Of a stretch of 64,000 nucleotides of DNA, positions 8,953 to 15,639 are shown piece by piece. The stretch is from an uncultured Sutterella sp. (GTDB taxonomy: Bacteria; Pseudomonadota; Gammaproteobacteria; Burkholderiales; Burkholderiaceae_F), in NCBI GenBank assembly GCA_900543805.1, contig UQTE01000013.1:1-64000 (forward strand). The letters are read 5' to 3'. The position numbers and the translations under genes were made by a program. Position 1 is the stretch's first letter, and each line of letters opens with the position of its first letter. The notes beneath the pieces are model-generated. The model was not told the DNA's origin and ran no database searches. It was given only the letters and a program-made list of their open reading frames with translations.

Positions 8953-9008
8953 AAAAGCGCCAGGCGCTGCGACGTCCACGAGGACGGCTGCAACGCTTCG
9001 GCGCTTTA
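8953..9008 (-). terminator. Long hairpin terminator downstream of the second Gly/Pro-rich gene
   Basis: AAAGCGCC (8955-8962) pairs with GGCGCTTT (9001-9008), and an inner imperfect stem of about 14 bp closes around ACGA. On the minus strand the hairpin ends in CTTTTTGT, an appropriate U-tract for the gene ending at 9021. Confidence 0.75.
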
Positions 9009-9020
9009 CGTCAGTGAAGG

Positions 9021-9482
9021 TCAGTGACGAGGCGGACGCCCTTCCGGACCACCCTGAGGTCCCCGTCCGGGATCACCCTGCGGGCCTCGGCCGGGTCCGC
9101 CCTGAGGTCCGCGGTCGGGACCGCGGTTCGGCGCACCGCTGGGGCCGGGTCGGCCGGGACCGCCCTGCGGACCGGGACCGTTGGGCTTCGGCGGCTGCGC
9201 GGGCGCCGGACGAGGCGGCTTGGCCGGCTGCGGGGGACGGGGCTTCGCGCGGTCGGCGAGGAATCGGCGGTACTCGTCCACCGAGTAGCGGCGGCCGTCA
9301 TACCACCAGTGGTGCCCATCCCAACGGCCTTCGCGATAGTGCTTGCGGATGTAGTCGCGGGTGAGCGCGTCGGCGACGCCGCGCAGGATGTCGCCCAAGA
9401 GTTCGTCGGAAGCCTGCGCGCCCGTGGCCGCGAGCCCAAGCGAAGCGGCGGTGAAGAGGATGAGAGTTCGACGTGCGATCAT
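9021..9482 (-). CDS. Secreted Gly/Pro-rich small protein, copy 2
   Basis: 153 residues with signal peptide MIARRTLILFTAASLGLAATGAQA, the same ~55-residue domain as the gene at 6784 (ELLGDILRGVADALTRDYI, WDGHHWWYDGRRYS, DEYRRFL), then a Pro/Lys linker and a Gly-Pro-Gln-Gly-Gly tail. The tail differs from copy 1 (Gln and Asn replace His and Phe), as expected for fast-evolving low-complexity sequence after duplication. AAGGAA lies upstream of ATG 9482. The promoter carries a perfect 14-bp palindrome. The next gene upstream on the same strand (slyD) has its own terminator, so this gene is independently transcribed. Function unknown; periplasmic or surface location expected. Confidence 0.75.
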   Translation of the reverse strand: MIARRTLILFTAASLGLAATGAQASDELLGDILRGVADALTRDYIRKHYREGRWDGHHWWYDGRRYSVDEYRRFLADRAKPRPPQPAKPPRPAPAQPPKPNGPGPQGGPGRPGPSGAPNRGPDRGPQGGPGRGPQGDPGRGPQGGPEGRPPRH

Positions 9483-9504
9483 GGCGTTTCCTTGTAATGT
9501 TTAC

Positions 9505-9523
9505 TGAACGTACGTTCACTATA
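9505..9523 (-). promoter_or_regulatory. -10 box with perfect palindromic operator, copy 2
   Basis: TATAGT (9518-9523, minus strand) runs into TGAACGTACGTTCA (9505-9518), a perfect 14-bp palindrome with GAAC-N4-GTTC core. Position and spacing are the same as at 7274-7292, so both paralogues are probably controlled by one repressor. Confidence 0.65.
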
Positions 9524-9576
9524 CAAGACCCCGTCCGCTCCGTTGCCGATCGCCGTATCCGATTGTTTCCGCCGAA

Positions 9577-9605
9577 ACAAAAAGATCGGGCGCCGAAGCG
9601 CCCGA
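9577..9605 (-). terminator. slyD terminator
   Basis: TCGGGCGC (9586-9593), CGAA loop, GCGCCCGA (9598-9605). On the minus strand the stem-loop is followed by TCTTTTTGTTT, a textbook intrinsic terminator 34 bp after the stop codon. Confidence 0.85.
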
Positions 9606-9638
9606 CCCACAATTCTTTGCGTTTTCTTTACCTTCGCA

Positions 9639-10268
9639 TCAGCGGATGATGCGCGGCGCCTTCGCGAGCTTCGCCATGGAGCTCGTGTCGGGCTCGGCCG
9701 ACTGACGGTTTTCGAGCATGCGGTCCATCTCTTCGTCGGAGAGATCGTCTTCGTCGTCTTCCGCAACAAGCTTGTCGGCCACCTGCAGGAAGCCCGGCAC
9801 GACCGGACGTTCTTCAAGCCCCTCGGACTCGTCGGGTTCCTCGACCTTGAGGACGCGGATCGCGAACTGCAGACCGATCCCCGCGAGAGGATGGTTCGCT
9901 TCGAGCACGGCCTTCCCGTCGGCGACGTCGGTGACGCGCCAGAGGCGGCCGTCCGAGACGACGCCAGGAACCTCTTCAAAGACGAGGCCGGGCACTACCG
10001 TTTCGGGGTCGCCGAGATTGGCGACGTCCGTCATCACGATCGCGTCGCAGTCGTATTCCCCGAAGGCGTCGTGCGGTTCGAGATGAATCGTGAAGCCTTC
10101 GCCCGGGAAACGCCCCTCAAGCGCGGCTTCGATCTTCGGGAAGATGTCGCCGTGGCCGTGCCAGTAGGTGAGCCCCTCTTCCGGGCTTTCTTCCAGGGTT
10201 TTGCCCGTCATGTCGGCCATGCGGACCCAAAGCGTGACGAGACGATTGTTTTCAACAGCGAGTGACAT
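9639..10268 (-). CDS. slyD: FKBP-type peptidyl-prolyl isomerase, SlyD-like
   Basis: 209 residues. The order is that of SlyD: an FKBP half (VTLWVRMADMTGKTLEES), an insert-in-flap segment (IHLEPHDAFGEYD), the return FKBP strand with NHPLAGIGLQFAIRVL, and an acidic tail (AEDDEDDLSDEEMDRML). The common pattern is NHPLAGKTL. The histidine-rich metal-binding tail of enterobacterial SlyD is absent and replaced by an acidic one, so nickel handling is not expected; prolyl isomerisation and chaperone activity are. Its start lies inside the 3' end of the upstream DUF805 gene (17-bp overlap), so translation is probably coupled in a three-gene operon. Confidence 0.85.
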   Translation of the reverse strand: MSLAVENNRLVTLWVRMADMTGKTLEESPEEGLTYWHGHGDIFPKIEAALEGRFPGEGFTIHLEPHDAFGEYDCDAIVMTDVANLGDPETVVPGLVFEEVPGVVSDGRLWRVTDVADGKAVLEANHPLAGIGLQFAIRVLKVEEPDESEGLEERPVVPGFLQVADKLVAEDDEDDLSDEEMDRMLENRQSAEPDTSSMAKLAKAPRIIR

Positions 10269-10671
10269 GATGTTCTCGGTTTCGGCGGTCGGGCCAGCCC
10301 GTGGGGGCGTCCCGGCCGGGGAGGATGAAAAAGAAAAGCAAGGCGATTATATGCAAGACGGGGACGAGGAGCAAAAAGGCCCAGGCGCCCGAAAGCCCCA
10401 TGTCGTGTGCGCGGCGCGCCGAGGCCGCCATGAGCGCGATCACCCAGAGGTCGATCAGCACCGAAGCGACGGGGATGAGCTTCTCGAAGGCTTCGTCGGA
10501 GAGCCACTCGGCCGTCTCCAAGGGAAGCGTCGCCCAATAAAAGGCGAAGGCGACGAGCGCAAGCGAGGCGACCTCCCGCAGAAAGGTCCTTCGGTCCGAA
10601 CGCGAGTTCGGGTTGTAGACCGCGAGAAAGAAGCGCCCGATGTGCGCGAAGACTTCAGTTGCCCATCGCAT
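10252..10671 (-). CDS. DUF805 membrane protein, short
   Basis: 139 residues from ATG 10671, which overlaps the end of the upstream DUF805 gene by 17 bp (GGAG lies ten bases before it). The DUF805 layout is clear: an N-terminal amphipathic FFLAVYNPNSRSDRRTF, then helices, then the family motif RRAHDMGLSGAWAFLLLVPV and a final helix ending in ILPG. Two in-frame codons overlap slyD at the 3' end. DUF805 proteins are small inner-membrane proteins of unknown function, sometimes in phage or stress contexts. The tail after ILPGRDAPTGW is polar and short. Confidence 0.8.
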   Translation of the reverse strand: MRWATEVFAHIGRFFLAVYNPNSRSDRRTFLREVASLALVAFAFYWATLPLETAEWLSDEAFEKLIPVASVLIDLWVIALMAASARRAHDMGLSGAWAFLLLVPVLHIIALLFFFILPGRDAPTGWPDRRNREHHVTRC

Positions 10672-11380
10672 GGACGCGGCGCTCCAACCGGAGGAAGGCC
10701 TCTTCGGAGAGTTTTCCGTTGCGAACGAGCTTGCGAAGCTTCTCCACCGTCTGCACCTTGAGCTGAAGGCGAATCGTAAGGTTCTCCCCTTCCAGATTCC
10801 CCTCGAGCTTTTTGAGAAGCGCAAGCGCCTCGGGCGGAAGCTCTTCTTCGTCCGTCATCGTGAGACGGGGCGCTTCGTCCGACGCTTCGATGCGGGGTGC
10901 GGCGGCTTCGTCGGGTTCCTTCACGCCGGCCGTCCCGTTCGGGCGGGAAACGCCCTCGTACACCTCCACGGGATCCTCTCCGCCGAAGCGGTTGCGTCCG
11001 CGGCGTCCCGGCCAGACGCAGAGAATGAGCGTCACGATCACGTTGATGCCCGGAAGGAGCAGATAGAGCGAGGCGACGCCGTGATAGCCGAGGTCGTGGA
11101 GCCGGCGCATGACGAGCATCCAATAGCCCCAGAATAGGAACCAGGCGGCAAGCAGCAATGCCGCGAGCGCGGCGTACTCTTCGAGGCTTGCGACGAAGGT
11201 CACCTGAATGTCCTCCGTCGTCACCCAGGCGACGTAGTGCTCAAACGAAAGCCCGTCCTCGACGAAGTAGGAAAGAAGGGTCGAAAGAAGGAAAAAGAGG
11301 ATCGTTCCCGCGAAGAACGCGCCCCGCCCCGCACGGCCCGCGGCCGTGAGCGAAAAGATCGAACGGAATGTGTCGGTCAT
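10655..11380 (-). CDS. DUF805 membrane protein with C-terminal SHOCT-like segment
   Basis: 241 residues, first gene of the DUF805-DUF805-slyD operon. N-terminal FRSIFSLTAAGRAGRGAFF is the typical DUF805 entry, and RRLHDLGYHGVASLYLLLPG followed by CVWPGRRGRNRFG is the family motif. An acidic linker (residues ~130-185) leads to a C-terminal helix-turn (VEKLRKLVRNGKLSEEAFLRL) that matches the short oligomerisation-type SHOCT pattern, often found with membrane proteins. The combination may couple a membrane sensor with oligomerisation; this is inference. A terminator and bamC lie upstream on the same strand. Confidence 0.8.
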   Translation of the reverse strand: MTDTFRSIFSLTAAGRAGRGAFFAGTILFFLLSTLLSYFVEDGLSFEHYVAWVTTEDIQVTFVASLEEYAALAALLLAAWFLFWGYWMLVMRRLHDLGYHGVASLYLLLPGINVIVTLILCVWPGRRGRNRFGGEDPVEVYEGVSRPNGTAGVKEPDEAAAPRIEASDEAPRLTMTDEEELPPEALALLKKLEGNLEGENLTIRLQLKVQTVEKLRKLVRNGKLSEEAFLRLERRVHAMGN

Positions 11381-11410
11381 GAAGAGCTTTCCTTCCCTTG
11401 AAAGAAGAAA

Positions 11411-11445
11411 GGCGCGCGGCTTCTCGGAAAGGGAAACCGCACGCC
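11411..11445 (-). terminator. bamC terminator
   Basis: GGCGCGCGG (11411-11419) pairs with CCGCACGCC (11437-11445), with one G-T pair. Read on the minus strand it is followed by TTTCTTCTTTC. It separates bamC from the DUF805 operon. Confidence 0.8.
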
Positions 11446-11467
11446 TCTCGATGGGGCCGATGAACGC

Positions 11468-12640
11468 TTAGCGGAGCTGTTCGGCCAAAAGCGTCAGGAT
11501 CGTCGGCGCAACGCCCGTCTTGTCGGGATTGCCTTCGGCGTCCACGACGGTGAGGCGCGTCTGCGAGCCTTCGTCCAAGAGAACGATGCGGTAGGACGGC
11601 GCATCGACCGGGGTGTCGGATCCGAAGACGTTTTCAAACCAGCCGCGTTCTTCCTTCTTGGCCTCTTCGTACTTCTGATCGAGGTAGCGGACGACGTAGT
11701 AGCCCGCCGCACGGTCGCGGTCCGTGAGTTCGAAGCCCATGCGGTCGATGACGAGGCCGACCGAGCGCCAGGCGCGGTCGAAGGCTTCGTTGATCACGAC
11801 GGCGGAAACCGTGCCGTCGGCGGCGCGTTCGATTTCGCTCAGAGCACGCGTCGGAAGGTTCTGCAGTTCCTTGGCGATCTGTTCCTTGTCGACGGGCTTG
11901 GCGTCCGGATTGAACTGCGCGTCGATGTAGACGGCGAGGCGCTGCAGCATTTCGGCTTCGAGCGTCGGATCGGTCGGGCCGGGCTGCCAGATCGTGGTGT
12001 CGCCTTCCTTGCCCTTCACCACTTCGACCATCGAGCGGTGCGTCAGGAAGAGGTCCGTCTGACCGTCTTCGGTGCGTTCAAGACGCACGCGGTACTGGTC
12101 GCGTTCGCTCGTCGAATAGACGAAATCGAGGACCTTGCCGATCGTGCCGCGGATGAAGTCCTGCGGGAGACGGGCCTTGTTTTCGGCCCAGTTCGTTTCC
12201 ATGAAGCCCGTGCGGGCGTTCTGCTCGCGAACCGTCAGACCGACGGAGGGCCAGAAGTCCTGAACGACGACCCAGAGGTCTTCGGCGGGGGCGTTCACGC
12301 GCAGCCAGCGCTGCTGACCGTCGCGCATCACCTTGGCGACGACCGTCGGAGCGACGATCTGCGCGGCGGGGGTCGAACCGTTCGTGTCGGTCGCCTCCTG
12401 AGCGCGGCGCGCGGCCTCGCCGCTTGCCGTCACGACGGAGGGACGGGTCGGAACGTCAAAACGCCCGTCATTGCCGATCGGCGTCATGTCGGGCGGAACT
12501 TCCAGATTGGCGCGCGTCGAAGAGCTTTCGTACTGAACACTCTCCTGATTGAAGACGTCGTCCACGCCGAGAACGGAACAGCCGCCGAGCGCGAGGAACA
12601 CCGGGGCGAGCGCCGTGAGGCAGAGCGTATTTTTCTTCAT
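11468..12640 (-). CDS. bamC: Outer membrane assembly lipoprotein BamC (NlpB)
   Basis: 390 residues from ATG 12640. The signal peptide ends in a lipobox (LALGGC), so the mature protein is a lipoprotein. The unstructured N-terminal region (ESVQYESSSTRANLEVPPDMTPI, residues ~32-58) has the BamC Leu-Glu-Val-Pro-Pro-Asp-Leu signature that binds BamD. Two helix-grip domains follow (WLRVNAPAEDLWVVVQDFWPSVGLTV; and INEAFDRAWRSVGLVIDRMGFEL to the end). BamC is an accessory subunit of the BAM complex that folds outer-membrane beta-barrels, which here would include BcsC. The gene is monocistronic, with a 146-bp leader and its own terminator. An in-frame upstream extension of 50 codons is non-homologous and was rejected. 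Confidence 0.9.
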   Translation of the reverse strand: MKKNTLCLTALAPVFLALGGCSVLGVDDVFNQESVQYESSSTRANLEVPPDMTPIGNDGRFDVPTRPSVVTASGEAARRAQEATDTNGSTPAAQIVAPTVVAKVMRDGQQRWLRVNAPAEDLWVVVQDFWPSVGLTVREQNARTGFMETNWAENKARLPQDFIRGTIGKVLDFVYSTSERDQYRVRLERTEDGQTDLFLTHRSMVEVVKGKEGDTTIWQPGPTDPTLEAEMLQRLAVYIDAQFNPDAKPVDKEQIAKELQNLPTRALSEIERAADGTVSAVVINEAFDRAWRSVGLVIDRMGFELTDRDRAAGYYVVRYLDQKYEEAKKEERGWFENVFGSDTPVDAPSYRIVLLDEGSQTRLTVVDAEGNPDKTGVAPTILTLLAEQLR

Positions 12641-12786
12641 GAAAAAATAACCTTTTTTTTGGAAAAGTCCGCGCCCCGACACAGGGGGCGCGACAAAACG
12701 GTGTGCAAAGTGTAGCAAACTTCGCCTGCGCCTAGCGGGATTCAGAAAAACGAAAACGTTTTCGATCGTTTCGCACGACGGGCGCG

Positions 12787-13362
12787 TCACGGCGCGGCAA
12801 GGGGCTCCACGAGCCGCATGCAGGGGCCGGGCTTTTGCCAGACGATCCGCTCGACGGCGAGCCCGCGCTCGGTCTCCCCGCTTTCAAAAGCGATAATGCG
12901 GGCGCCCTCGGGCGCAAGACGCAGAAGCTCCCCTTCCTCGAGGAAGTGGGACGGACGCGAGGGCCGCCCCCAGAGCTCCTTGTTGGCGCGCGTGAAGGTT
13001 TCCGTGACGAAGTGTCCGCCCGGGCGAAGGCTTTCCCAGAAATGGGGAAAGAGCGGCCGATGGAGGTAATTCGTCACGACGATCGCGCCGAAGCGCTCGG
13101 GTGCGTAGGGCCAGGGTTCGCCTTCGAGGTCGCGGCACTCAAGCGTGAAGTTTTCCGTCCCGACGAGGGGTTCGAGCACCGAGACGTCGCGGTCGACGGC
13201 GAGCACCCGGTGACCCGTGAGAAGGAGCCAGGCCGTGTGGCGTCCCTCGCCCGCGGCGAGGTCGAGCACCTCCTCGCGCGGATCGAAGAGCGGCGCAAAG
13301 CGCTTCACCCAGGCCGAGGGCCGGCGCATGGCTTCGCAGGTGATGCGGGGAAGATTCTCCAT
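12787..13362 (-). CDS. Class I SAM-dependent methyltransferase
   Basis: 191 residues. Motif I (VLDLAAGEGRHTAWLL, residues ~33-48), an acidic residue ending strand 2 (VLAVDRD), GAIVVTNYLHRPLF as motif IV, and LRPGGHFVTETF as the post-motif strand together show a Rossmann methyltransferase of the type-11/Tellurite-resistance-like group. The substrate is unknown. It is the last gene of a four-gene minus-strand operon: seven bases separate it from the M50 protease stop-to-start. No targeting signal is seen, so it is cytoplasmic. Confidence 0.85.
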   Translation of the reverse strand: MENLPRITCEAMRRPSAWVKRFAPLFDPREEVLDLAAGEGRHTAWLLLTGHRVLAVDRDVSVLEPLVGTENFTLECRDLEGEPWPYAPERFGAIVVTNYLHRPLFPHFWESLRPGGHFVTETFTRANKELWGRPSRPSHFLEEGELLRLAPEGARIIAFESGETERGLAVERIVWQKPGPCMRLVEPLAAP

Positions 13363-13369
13363 GTCGGCC

Positions 13370-14023
13370 TCAGACGATGAGATTCACGAACCAGTTCGCA
13401 AAGATGAGGAAGGGCTGCAGGAAATAAGAGAGAAGCCCCGTCGCCATCAGAACGAGGAGGATGAAGATCCCGTAGCGCTCGACGCGCTCGAACTGCACCG
13501 ACCAGCGGTAGGGAAGAAAGCCGTTGAGGATCCGTCCGCCGTCAAGGGGCAGAATCGGCAGAAGATTGAGCGCCATGAGGATGAAGTTCACCGAAATGCC
13601 CGCCAGGCACATGTCGATGAAAAAGCCTCCGCGCAGTCCCGCAAGAAGCAGGATCTTGAAGAGGATCGCCCAGAAGACTCCCTGCAGGAAGTTGGCGGCG
13701 GGACCCGCCGCGGCGACCCAGACCATCCCCCAGCGCGGGTCGCGCATATAGCGCGTCACGACGGGAACGGGCTTGGCCCAGCCGAAGATCATCCCGCCCA
13801 TGCCCGCGAGACTCGAGCCCACGAGCATGATGAGGGGAAGCGCGATCGTCCCGAAGGGATCGACGTGCGGCAGGGGATTGAGCGTCACGCGCCCGAGCAT
13901 GCGGGCCGTGTTGTCGCCGAACTTCGAGGCCATCCACCCGTGGGCGGCCTCGTGCATCGTGATGGCGAAAAGAAGCGGAATCGCGTAGACGCAGATGGTT
14001 TGAATGGTGTGGGCAATGTTCAT
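13370..14023 (-). CDS. Site-2 protease family (peptidase M50) membrane protein
   Basis: 217 residues, polytopic. HEAAH at residues 24-28 is the zinc-binding HExxH in the first helix, and LPLDGGRILNGFLP near 165-180 supplies the third ligand and the family NPDG-like motif. These short YwhC/Rv-type M50 proteins lack PDZ or CBS domains. The family cleaves transmembrane segments; the target is not predictable. In many Burkholderiales this gene lies next to the PHP phosphatase with a Sua5/YciO gene between; here the 75-bp gap holds no gene. Confidence 0.88.
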   Translation of the reverse strand: MNIAHTIQTICVYAIPLLFAITMHEAAHGWMASKFGDNTARMLGRVTLNPLPHVDPFGTIALPLIMLVGSSLAGMGGMIFGWAKPVPVVTRYMRDPRWGMVWVAAAGPAANFLQGVFWAILFKILLLAGLRGGFFIDMCLAGISVNFILMALNLLPILPLDGGRILNGFLPYRWSVQFERVERYGIFILLVLMATGLLSYFLQPFLIFANWFVNLIV

Positions 14024-14098
14024 TTGTTTTGGTCGGGCTCTCCGGCGAAGCGCCGGGAAAACCGTCTCCTCCTTGTGGAATCTTGTGCGTATGGGTTG

Positions 14099-14938
14099 TC
14101 AGGCGTAACCGAAAAGCGTCCAGACGGGCGTGAGGTCGGCGGGAAGCGGCGGCTGACAGCCCGGACGCGGACGCGGCGAGCGGTCGCTGTGCCAGTCCGA
14201 GCCCGTGCTCGCGAGAAGCTTGCGGTCCCGGGCGACCTGCGCATAGTGCACGTTCGCTTCTTCCGACTGCGAGCCGGAAGTGACTTCAATCCCCTTGCCG
14301 CCCGCCGCAAGGAAGGCGTCGATCATGGCGTCCGCCTCCCAGCCGCGGCGCAGACGATAGCGCCCGGGGTGCGCCAGAATCGGAAGGGCCCCGCGCTCGA
14401 GCAGAAAACGCACTCCCTCTTCCAAAGAGGGCCAGGGCGCCTCGACGTAGGCGGGTCCGCCCTCACCCAGATAGCGGTCGAAGGCCTGCTGCTGATTCTT
14501 GACGACGCCCGTCTCCAAGAGCCACGCGGCAAAGTGCGTGCGCGAAAGCGTAAGCGGCGAATCCGCCCGGGCAAGCGCCCCTTCGTAGGCGCCCGCAAAG
14601 CCGATCCGCTCGAAGGCCTCGCCCATCTTCACGCCGCGCTCGGCGCGAAGGCGCGCGGTCTCGCGAAAGCGCTCGACGACGACGGGGTCTTCCGGGGCGA
14701 TTCCGAGTCCCACGACGTGGAGCACCGTTCCGCCCCAGCGCACCGAAAGTTCCACGCCCGGAATGAAGGCGATTCCCGCCTCCTTCGCGGCTTTTTGCGC
14801 GCGCGGACACCCCGCCGCCGTGTCGTGGTCCGTGACGGACAAAAGCGTCACGCCCGACGCACGGGCGAGTTCGACGAGCGCCTCGGGAGTGAGCGCGCCG
14901 TCGGAAGCGTTCGTATGGGTGTGCAGATCCACCGTCAT
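14099..14938 (-). CDS. PHP-domain phosphoesterase, RNase AM/YciV-like
   Basis: 279 residues. Metal-ligand motifs of the PHP fold appear in order: DLHTHTNASDG (residues 4-14), VTDHDTAAG (~36-44), PGVELSV (~60), ILAHPGRYRL (~190) and GSDWHSD (~246-252). Length and motif spacing match YciV/Rnm, the 3',5'-nucleoside bisphosphate phosphatase and 5'-3' exoribonuclease that matures rRNA 5' ends and recycles nanoRNA. It lies 11 bp downstream of creA and is probably co-transcribed. The name rnm is likely but the paralogous PHP families are close. Confidence 0.85.
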   Translation of the reverse strand: MTVDLHTHTNASDGALTPEALVELARASGVTLLSVTDHDTAAGCPRAQKAAKEAGIAFIPGVELSVRWGGTVLHVVGLGIAPEDPVVVERFRETARLRAERGVKMGEAFERIGFAGAYEGALARADSPLTLSRTHFAAWLLETGVVKNQQQAFDRYLGEGGPAYVEAPWPSLEEGVRFLLERGALPILAHPGRYRLRRGWEADAMIDAFLAAGGKGIEVTSGSQSEEANVHYAQVARDRKLLASTGSDWHSDRSPRPRPGCQPPLPADLTPVWTLFGYA

Positions 14939-14949
14939 GATGAAAAAAC

Positions 14950-15447
14950 TCAGAGCGACGTCAGGGGCTTGGGCGCGTTCGTCTGATAGGCGCTCGTGCC
15001 CCAGAGCGGCACGGTCGAGAGCGAATGCTTGAAGCTCCCCGTCGTTTCCTTCGTCGAGTACGAGACGTAGAGAAGCGTCTGCGTGTCGGCGTCGTAGATG
15101 CGGCGGATCTTCATCGTCTTGAAGAAGATGCTCTTCGACTTCGCGAAGACCACCTCGCCCGACTTCGAGCGGTCGATCTGCGCGATCATCTCGGGCGTGA
15201 TGTCGCCCGTCTGACGGCAGGAAACCGAGCTGTCCGAGGGATCCGAAAGCGCGAGGTTCGCCTCGATGCTCGCGACGTGGCAGGTGACGCCCGGGACCTT
15301 CGGGTCGACGAAGTGTTCGATCTTGATGTCCTTCAACGTAAAGATGCCGAGCGAGACGTCGCCCACGGTGTCTTCCGAGCCCGTGCAGCCGGCAAGTCCC
15401 AAGGCCGCGGCAAGAAGCGAAGCCGTCAAAAGAAGTTTGCGTTTCAT
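14950..15447 (-). CDS. creA: CreA family protein (lipoprotein)
   Basis: 165 residues. The signal peptide ends in LGLAGC, a lipobox, so this copy is probably membrane anchored. The conserved CreA core is complete: DVSLGIFTLKDIKIEHFVDPKVPGVTCHV, then SDPSDSSVSCRQTG and VFAKSKSIFFKTMKIRRIYD, then LYVSYSTKETTGSFKHSLSTVPL. CreA is a conserved periplasmic protein of unknown biochemical role in Gram-negatives. It begins the creA-PHP-M50-methyltransferase operon and is divergent from the SNF2 helicase. Confidence 0.9.
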   Translation of the reverse strand: MKRKLLLTASLLAAALGLAGCTGSEDTVGDVSLGIFTLKDIKIEHFVDPKVPGVTCHVASIEANLALSDPSDSSVSCRQTGDITPEMIAQIDRSKSGEVVFAKSKSIFFKTMKIRRIYDADTQTLLYVSYSTKETTGSFKHSLSTVPLWGTSAYQTNAPKPLTSL

Positions 15448-15639
15448 GCGGGAAAAATCCGTTTTGCGATGAAATGACTATTGTACTTGCGCCCGAGCTC
15501 GGGAAGCCCTTCCAAAGCCTTTCGAATTCTTTCGGATTTTTGCCGTCATGCTCGTTACCCCCTACTCGAACGGCGTCGGCTTCGCTACAATGTTCGATTC
15601 CCGTTTTTTCCTTCGTCTTCCCCTCTTTTGCAGGACGCC

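Larger units (their letters stand above)
9021..9637. repeat. Diverged duplicated unit, copy 2
   Basis: Partner of 6784-7416. It runs from the stop of the secreted-protein gene through its promoter to the slyD terminator. Here the unit joins intact slyD, so this is probably the ancestral location and 6784-7416 the derived one. Confidence 0.6.
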
